NCBI RefSeq assembly: GCF_024323335.1
Contig: NC_066579.1
Coordinates: 239,651,820-239,715,819 of the forward strand
Length of the DNA: 64,000 nt
Source: Lathyrus oleraceus
Taxonomy: Eukaryota > Streptophyta > Magnoliopsida > Fabales > Fabaceae
Direction: 5' to 3'
The notes below the pieces were generated by a model. The model ran no database searches. It was not told the origin of the DNA and worked only from the letters and a program-made list of their open reading frames with translations. Within the stretch, counting starts at the first letter, position 1. Each line of letters opens with the position of its first letter. Position numbers and translations under genes: made by a program. This document shows, one piece after another, positions 57,349 to 64,000 of the stretch.

Positions 57349-60300
57349 TATGAAGTTTTAATATACTAAGATTGATTAAAGTTATGAAAAGCAAAGTATA
57401 TTATAAAAATATAGTAGAGTACCTTTTATTAGAAACATGAAACCTATTAGATGGAACTGGGGCAAAGAACTGAGTTTTCTTGAACATGATAGGAAGGGGT
57501 TGAAACACTCCAAATGCATGTCTTTGAAATAAAATGACATATACATATACATATTACTTAGCTACTTAACGTATTTGTTTAACATAGTAGCCTTCTCAAG
57601 GTGACTATTTTAGTATGCCAAATCAACATTGTTAGAGTGACTTACATATTTTATACCATTTTTAACATTAAATATATTTTTAAACACTAAAACAAGAGAA
57701 TAGCCGACAAGACAGCTATAGAAACAAACAAGAGATGATTGAAATTTCATTGAAATTATTGTCTTCTATCCACCCAAAAGTTAAAATATTGTCTCATAAA
57801 GATAATAGTGATAACAATAAATTTTATGAACATATAGTAATGAAGGTGATAATAATCATATTGATTATAAATTTTATTAGTTTTGAAACTAGGTTGTGAA
57901 AGTGTTTTTCCTTTTGTTGATATTTTTTTTAATGTTCACCTTTGAAATATCATGTTAAAAATATTTTAAATTATTTCTATTATACTGCGTTCATGTAAAA
58001 TTGAACTCTATTACTAACCAATAAATAAAAAAGATTTTTAATATGTCTTATGACGCTCGTTATGATAACAAAGAAATTGCAATAGCAATTTATCTATTTT
58101 AGAATAATTACAAAAAAAACATAAGTTGACAATATTTAAAAACTAAACTATATAATAAAATGCAATGTAGATACTTAAATTTTTGCAAGTACATTCCGCC
58201 TGAATATTTTAATATTTCAAAGTTTACCAAAAATAATCATGCATAAAAGTATTACGTAATCACCTAAATTCACATGGAATTACAAAATAGTGAGAAAAAC
58301 AATCGAAAAGAGAATCGTAAATAAATTATGGATACATATTGATAGACTTAAACAACTGATTATATATAAAAGACACGTAGTTCAAGAACCTAAAAATGAA
58401 AATAAATAAACCATAATTAATAGGTTGAAATTTATATTTCTGAAAACTAAATTTTCTTTTCAGTTTTAAAGTTCAGTATTATAGGCTAAGCTCACAACCT
58501 TTCCAAAACCCTAAAGACTCACAAAATACAAGTAGGAACCACCATCATGCAATTACCATAGTGCATTGATAAATGCATCCGCTAACTAACTTGCTATTAA
58601 GTGTTACATGACATGTAACCATAAAATGTATGCATTACATGACTATCCCAACTAATTTCATCTAATGTTATGAAATCTCAACTAATAACTTTATTGAATG
58701 TTTTTTTATCATTCATAAAATATCTTTTAGTTTATATACGTTATTTATGACGACCCTTTTATTTTAAAAGACAGTTTCACTACTAAATAAAATTTGAAAA
58801 GTACTATTTCTTTTTTTACACTAGTACTATTATTTTTGTGCCCGTTATTTGGAACGTATTTTTAAACCCCTTTATTTGAAAGATTTGAGTGTATTCAGTT
58901 AAGCTCATAAGAACAAACAAAACAAGAATAAATATAAAATATTATACATCTTGCCAATTTATAGAAAAACACCTTTTGAATATAATTCATTACTGGAAAA
59001 ACACAAAGTCTCTGAAGAGTTTATATAGTGTTACACTCTTTCTCTTAAATATTAATTTTTAGAGACAAATTTTTGTAAAATTTTAGTTTTATTATGATAT
59101 TTATATGATATCAAGAAGTTAGTATATAAACCATATTTCATGCCAAATTCTAATTCTATTACTTAAGTACATAGACATCACTTGAATTATTAGAATAAGA
59201 TTCTAAATAATAACATTAACATTATTGATTTGTTAATGTTATATTTGAATAAGATCCTCAATTATAACATTAACAATATTGATTTGTTAGGTTTTTTATC
59301 ATAAATTTTATTCACTTAAACTATAATGTATTGATATTTAAGTTTTTTCTTTATATAAAATTCTAAAATATAATGTATTGATATCATAATATGTTGTTTT
59401 AGAAAAATGACCATGAAAATACGAAATAAAGAATATGAAGTTTTATATAGACTAAGATGGATTAAAGTTATGAAAAGCAAAGTATATTATAAAAATATAG
59501 TAGAGTACCTTTTATTAGAAACATGAAACCTATTAGATGGATACTGGGCAAAAGAACTGAGTTTTCTTTGAACATGATAGGAAGGGGTTGAAACACTCCA
59601 AATGCATGTCTTTGAAATAAAATGACATATACATATACATATTACTCTACTAACGTATTTGTTTAACATAGTAGCCTTCTCAAGGTGACTATGTTTAGTA
59701 TGCCAAATCAACATTGGTAGAGTGACTTACATATTTTATACCATTTTTTAACATTAAATATATTTTTAACACTAAAACAAGAGAATATGCCGACAAGACA
59801 GCTATAGAACAAACAAGAGATGATTGAAATTTCATTGAATTATTGTCTTCTATCCACCCCAAAAGTTAAATATTGTCTCATAAAGATAATAGTGAATAAC
59901 AATAAATTTTATGAACATATAGTAATGAAGGTGATAATAATCATATTGATTATAATTTTATTAGTTTTGAAACTAGGTTGTGAAAGTGTTTTTCCTTTTG
60001 TTGATATTTTTTTTAATGTTCACCTTTGAAATATCATGTTAAAAATATTTAAATTATTTCTATATACTGCGTTCATGTAAAAATGTGAACTCTATTACTA
60101 ACCAATAAATAAAAAGATTTTTAATATGTCTTATGACGCTCGTTATGATAACAAAGAAATTGCAATAGCAAATTTATCTATTTTAGAATAATTACAAAAA
60201 AAAACATAAGGTTGACAAATATTTAAAAACTAAACTATATAATAAAAATGCAATGTAGATACTTTAAATTTTTTGCAAGTACATTCCGCCTGAATATTTT

Positions 60301-61917
60301 AAATATTTCAAAGTTTACCAAAAATAATCATGCATAAAAGTATTACGTAATCACCTAAATTCACATGGAATTACAAAATAGTGAGAAAAACAATCGAAAA
60401 AGAGAATCGTAAATAAATTATGGATACATATTGATATGACTTAAACAACTTATTATATATAAAAGACAACGTAGTTCAAGAACCTAAAAATGAAATAATT
60501 AAACCATAATTAATAGGTTGAAATTTATATTTCATGAAAAACTAAATTTTCTTTTCAGTTTTAAAGTTCAGTATTATAGGCTAAGCTCACAACCTTTCCA
60601 ACACCCTAAAGACTCACAAAATACAAGTAGGAAACCACCATCATGCAATTACCATAGTGCATTGATAAATGCATCCGCTAACTAACTTGCTATTAAGTGT
60701 TACATGACATGTAACCATAAAATGTATGCATTACATGACTATCCCAACTAATTTCATCTAATGTTATGAAATCTCAACTAATTATACTTTATTGAATGTT
60801 TTTTATCATTCATAAATATCTTTTAGTTTATATAACGTTATTTTATGACGACCCTTTTATTTTAAAAGGACATGTTTTCACTACTAAATAAAATTTGAAA
60901 AGTACTATTTCTTTTTTTTACACTAGTACTATTAATTTTTGTGCCCGGTTTTTGGAACGTATTTTTAAACCCCTTTATTTTGAAAGATTTGAGTGTATTC
61001 AGTTAAGCTCATAAGAACAAACAAAACAAGAATAAAATAAAATATATTACATCTTGCCAATTTATAGAAAAACACCTTTAATATAATTCATTACTGGAAA
61101 AACACAAAGTCTCTGAAGAGTTTATATAGTGTTACACTCTTTCTCTTAATATTAATTTTATAGAGACAAATTTTTGTAAAATTTTAGTTTTATTATGATA
61201 TTTATATTGATATCAGAAGTTAGTAATATAAACCATATTTCATGCCCAATTCTAATTCTATTACTTAAGTACAATATAACATCACTTGAAATTATTAGAA
61301 TAAGATTCTAAATAATAACATTAACATTATTGATTTGTTAATGTTATTATTTTGAATAAGATCCTCAATTATAACATTAACAATATTGATTTGTTAGGTT
61401 TTTTTATCATAAATTTTATTCACTTAAACTATAATGTATTGATATTTAAGTTTTTCTTTATATATAAAATTCTAAAATATAATGTATTGATATCATAATA
61501 TGTTGTTTTAGAAAATGACCATGAAAATACGAATAAAGAATATGAAGTTTTATATAGACTAAGATGGATTAAAGTTATGAAAGCAAAGTATATTATAAAA
61601 TATAGTAGAGTACCTTTATTAGAAACATGAAACCTATTAGATGGATACTGGGCAAAGAACTGAGTTTTCTTTGAACATGATAGGAAGGGGTTGAAACACT
61701 CCAAATGCATGTCTTTGAAATAAAATGACATATACATATACATATTACTTAGCTACTTAACGTATTTGTTTAACATAGTAGCCTTCTCAAGGTGACTATG
61801 TTTAGTATGCCAAATCAACATTGGTAATAAAAAAAAAAAAAAAAACGAAGAAGAAAAAAAAAAAAACAAAAAAAAAAAAAAAAGAAAAGAAAAAAAAAAA
61901 AAAAAAAAACAAAAAGG

Positions 61918-61953
<36 letters not shown>

Positions 61954-64000
61954 AAAGAAAAAAAAAAAAAAAAACAAAAAAAAAGAGAAAAAAAAAAAGA
62001 AACCACCAAACACAAACATACAAGACAACAAAGAAATATTGAACACGGAAACAACCCACGAAAATCAGCCAACACAAAAAAAAAAAACAAACAAAAACAC
62101 CGAAATAAAAAAAAACCAAAACAAAAAAACACAGGAAAACAAAAAAAAAAAATACAAAAACAACGAGAAAAACCAAAAACAACATCAAAACAAAAAAAAA
62201 AAAAAAGAAACAAGAAAAAACAAAAATACAAAATAAACAGACCAAAACAGACAAACAAAACAGAAAAGAACAAAACAAAAAAAAACACACCAATAACAAA
62301 GGAATTCAAAAAACATGGACCAACAAAAACAAAAAACACCAACAAAAAACAAAGACAGAACAAGAAAAAAAAAAACAACAAAAACAAAAAAAAAAAAAAA
62401 AAAAAAACCTACAAGCACACAACAAAGCCAAAGAGTGACTTACATATTTTATACCATTTTTTAACATTAAATATATGTTTTAAAACACTAAAACAAGAGA
62501 ATATGCCGACAAGACAGCTATAGAACAAACAAGAGATGATTGAAATTTCATTGAAATTATTGTCTTCTATCCACCCCAAAGTTAAAATATTGTCTCATAA
62601 AGATAATAGTGAATAACAATAAATTTTATGAACATATAGTAATGAAGGTGATAATAATCATATTGATTATAATTTTTATTAGTTTTGAAACTAGGTTGTG
62701 AAGGTTTTTTCTTTTTGTTGATATTTTTGTCTTTTGTCCTTTTGTTGAATCTTTTTTTTTTTTTTATTACCTTTTAATGTTCACCTTTGAAATATCATGT
62801 TAAAAATATTTTAAATTATTTCTATTATACTGCGTTCATGTAAAAATGTGAACTCTATTACTAACCAATAAATAAAAAGATTTTAATATGTCTTATGACG
62901 CTCGTTATGATAACAAAGAAATTGCAATAGCAAATTTATATTTAGAATAATTACAAAAAAAACATAAGGTTGACAAATATTTAAAAACTAAACTATATAA
63001 TAAAAATGCAATGTAGATACTTTAAATTTTTGCAAGTACATTCCGCCTGAATATTTTAAATATTTCAAGTTTACCAAAAATAATCATGCATAAAAGTATT
63101 ACGTAATCACCTAAATTCACATGGAATTACAAAATAGTGAGAAAAACAATCGAAAAGAGAATCGTAAATAAAATTATGGATACATATTGATATGACTTAA
63201 ACAACTTATTATATATAAAAAGAGAAACGTAGTTCAAGAACTAAAAATGAAAATAATTAAACCATAATTAATAGGTTGAAATTTATATTTCATGAAAAAC
63301 TAAATTTTCTTTTCAGTTTTAAAGTTCAGTATTTAGGCTAAGCTCACAACCTTTCCAACACCCTAAAGACTCACAAAATACAAGTAGGAAACCACCATCA
63401 TGCAATTACCATAGTGCATTGATAAATGCATCCGCTAACTAACTTGCTATTAAGTGTTACATGACATGTAACCATAAAATGTATGCATTACATGACTATC
63501 CCAACTAATTTCATCTAATGTTATGAAATCTCAACTAATTATACTTTATTGAATGTTTTTTTATCATTCATAAAATATCTTTTAGTTTATATACGTTATT
63601 TTATGACGACCCTTTTATTTTAAAAGGACATGTTTTCACTACTAAATAAATTTGAAAAGTACTATTTCTTTTTTTACACTAGTACTATTAATTTTTGTGC
63701 CCGGTTATTTGGAACGTATTTTTAAACCCCTTTATTTTGAAAGATTTGAGTGTATTCAGTTAAGCTCATAAGAACAAACAAAACAAGAATAAAATATAAA
63801 ATATATTATACATCTTGCCAATTTATAGAAAAACACCTTTTGAATATAATTCATTACTGGAAAAACACAAAGTCTCTGAAGAGTTTATATAGTGTTACAC
63901 TCTTTCTCTTAAATATTAATTTTATAGAGACAAATTTTTGTAAAATTTTAGTTTTATTATGATATTTATATATGATATCAAGAAGTTAGTATCATAAACC
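57349..64000. repeat. Satellite units 7-9 (right subtype, gap-rich)
   Basis: Long-type units of 2085 and 2107 bp and a partial last one. They carry TATGAAGTTTT and GACAAATTTTTGTAAAATTTT, unlike units to the left. Unit 9 contains the A-rich insert and a roughly 50-base T-rich disturbance at about 62725-62772. Single-base gaps in A or T runs are common compared with units 1-5. Confidence 0.9.
61827..62432. other. 606 bp A-rich low-complexity insert in satellite unit 9
   Basis: Sits exactly between TTGGTA (61821-61826) and GAGTGACTTACAT (62433), which are adjacent in the other units. It is almost only A with scattered C, fewer G and very few T, on one strand throughout. No target duplication and no similarity to the rest of the window. 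The Lys- and Phe-rich frames across it are artefacts of composition. A base-calling or assembly artefact is the most likely origin. Confidence 0.75.

Larger units (their letters stand above)
44274..64000. repeat. Satellite array, unit about 2.1 kb
   Basis: Long-unit tandem repeat filling the right third of the window and running past its edge. Using TATGACATTTTATATAGACT or its variants as phase mark, units start at 44281, 46413, 48543, 50660, 52451, 54234, 57349, 59434 and 61541. Units are very AT-rich and noncoding; I do not recognise the family. The first repeat base is near 44274, in mid-unit relative to any natural landmark. A recurrent peptide frame of 62 codons (for example 45856-46044) changes mainly at non-silent positions and is treated as chance. 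Confidence 0.95.

Noticed and set aside
61753..62418. Long Phe-rich and Lys-rich ORFs over the A-rich insert
   Set aside because: Created by poly-A composition with few stop codons; no protein-like pattern.

Overview
The window reads as repeat-only intergenic DNA of a large plant genome. The evidence points to a legume of tribe Fabeae (Pisum/Vicia/Lathyrus type). It holds several Ogre/Tat-lineage Ty3/gypsy retrotransposons with LTRs of nearly 5 kb, an Ogre-type extra ORF1, an archaeal-type second RNase H, G-patch-like GLGY/GLGF motifs and PBSs of the TGGCGACTC type. The taxonomic call is an inference from element family, not from a gene. I found no host protein gene, tRNA, rRNA or CRISPR array.

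Layout. 1-5473 (-): element 1, a Tat element with its RT core and protease deleted but a 614-codon Gag frame open, followed by a conserved leader, PBS and 1.65 kb LTR. 5474-7212 (+): a gag-protease fragment of another Ogre (element A), interrupted on the left by element 1 and on the right by a (+) LTR-like segment (7213 to about 9240) with a dense W-box cluster. 9541-17075 (-): element B, a damaged gag, its own leader, PBS and a 4.83 kb LTR. 17076-32801 (-): element 2, an Ogre with 3' noncoding region, integrase, archaeal RNase H, RT, protease, gag, ORF1, leader, PBS and 5' LTR; its 3' region is cut by element B. 32802-38785 (-): the 5' end of element 3, a second Ogre whose ORF1 is cut by element 2. 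38786-43270 (+): remnants of a chromovirus-type Ty3/gypsy element, whose LTR is cut by element 3, plus uncharacterised AT-rich DNA. 43271-44273 (+): a truncated LTR.

44274-64000 is an array of a very AT-rich tandem repeat with a unit of about 2.1 kb. It has nine consecutive units in this window, including a block of three shortened units of about 1.8 kb. A 1.3 kb LTR fragment (55608-56910) and a 606 bp A-rich tract (61827-62432) interrupt it. The units right of the LTR fragment belong to a different sequence subtype and carry many single-base gaps, so that point may be an assembly join.

The retroelement parts would normally act together. ORF1 has no known role; Gag forms the particle; protease cleaves the polyprotein; RT and RNase H make cDNA primed at the PBS; integrase inserts it. 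No element here keeps a full working set. The observations I rate highest are a recurrent two-stem hairpin module in the LTRs whose stems change in a compensating way between copies, the long-unit satellite with its subtype boundary, and the mosaic make-up of element 1 (Ogre-type leader joined to a B-type LTR end).
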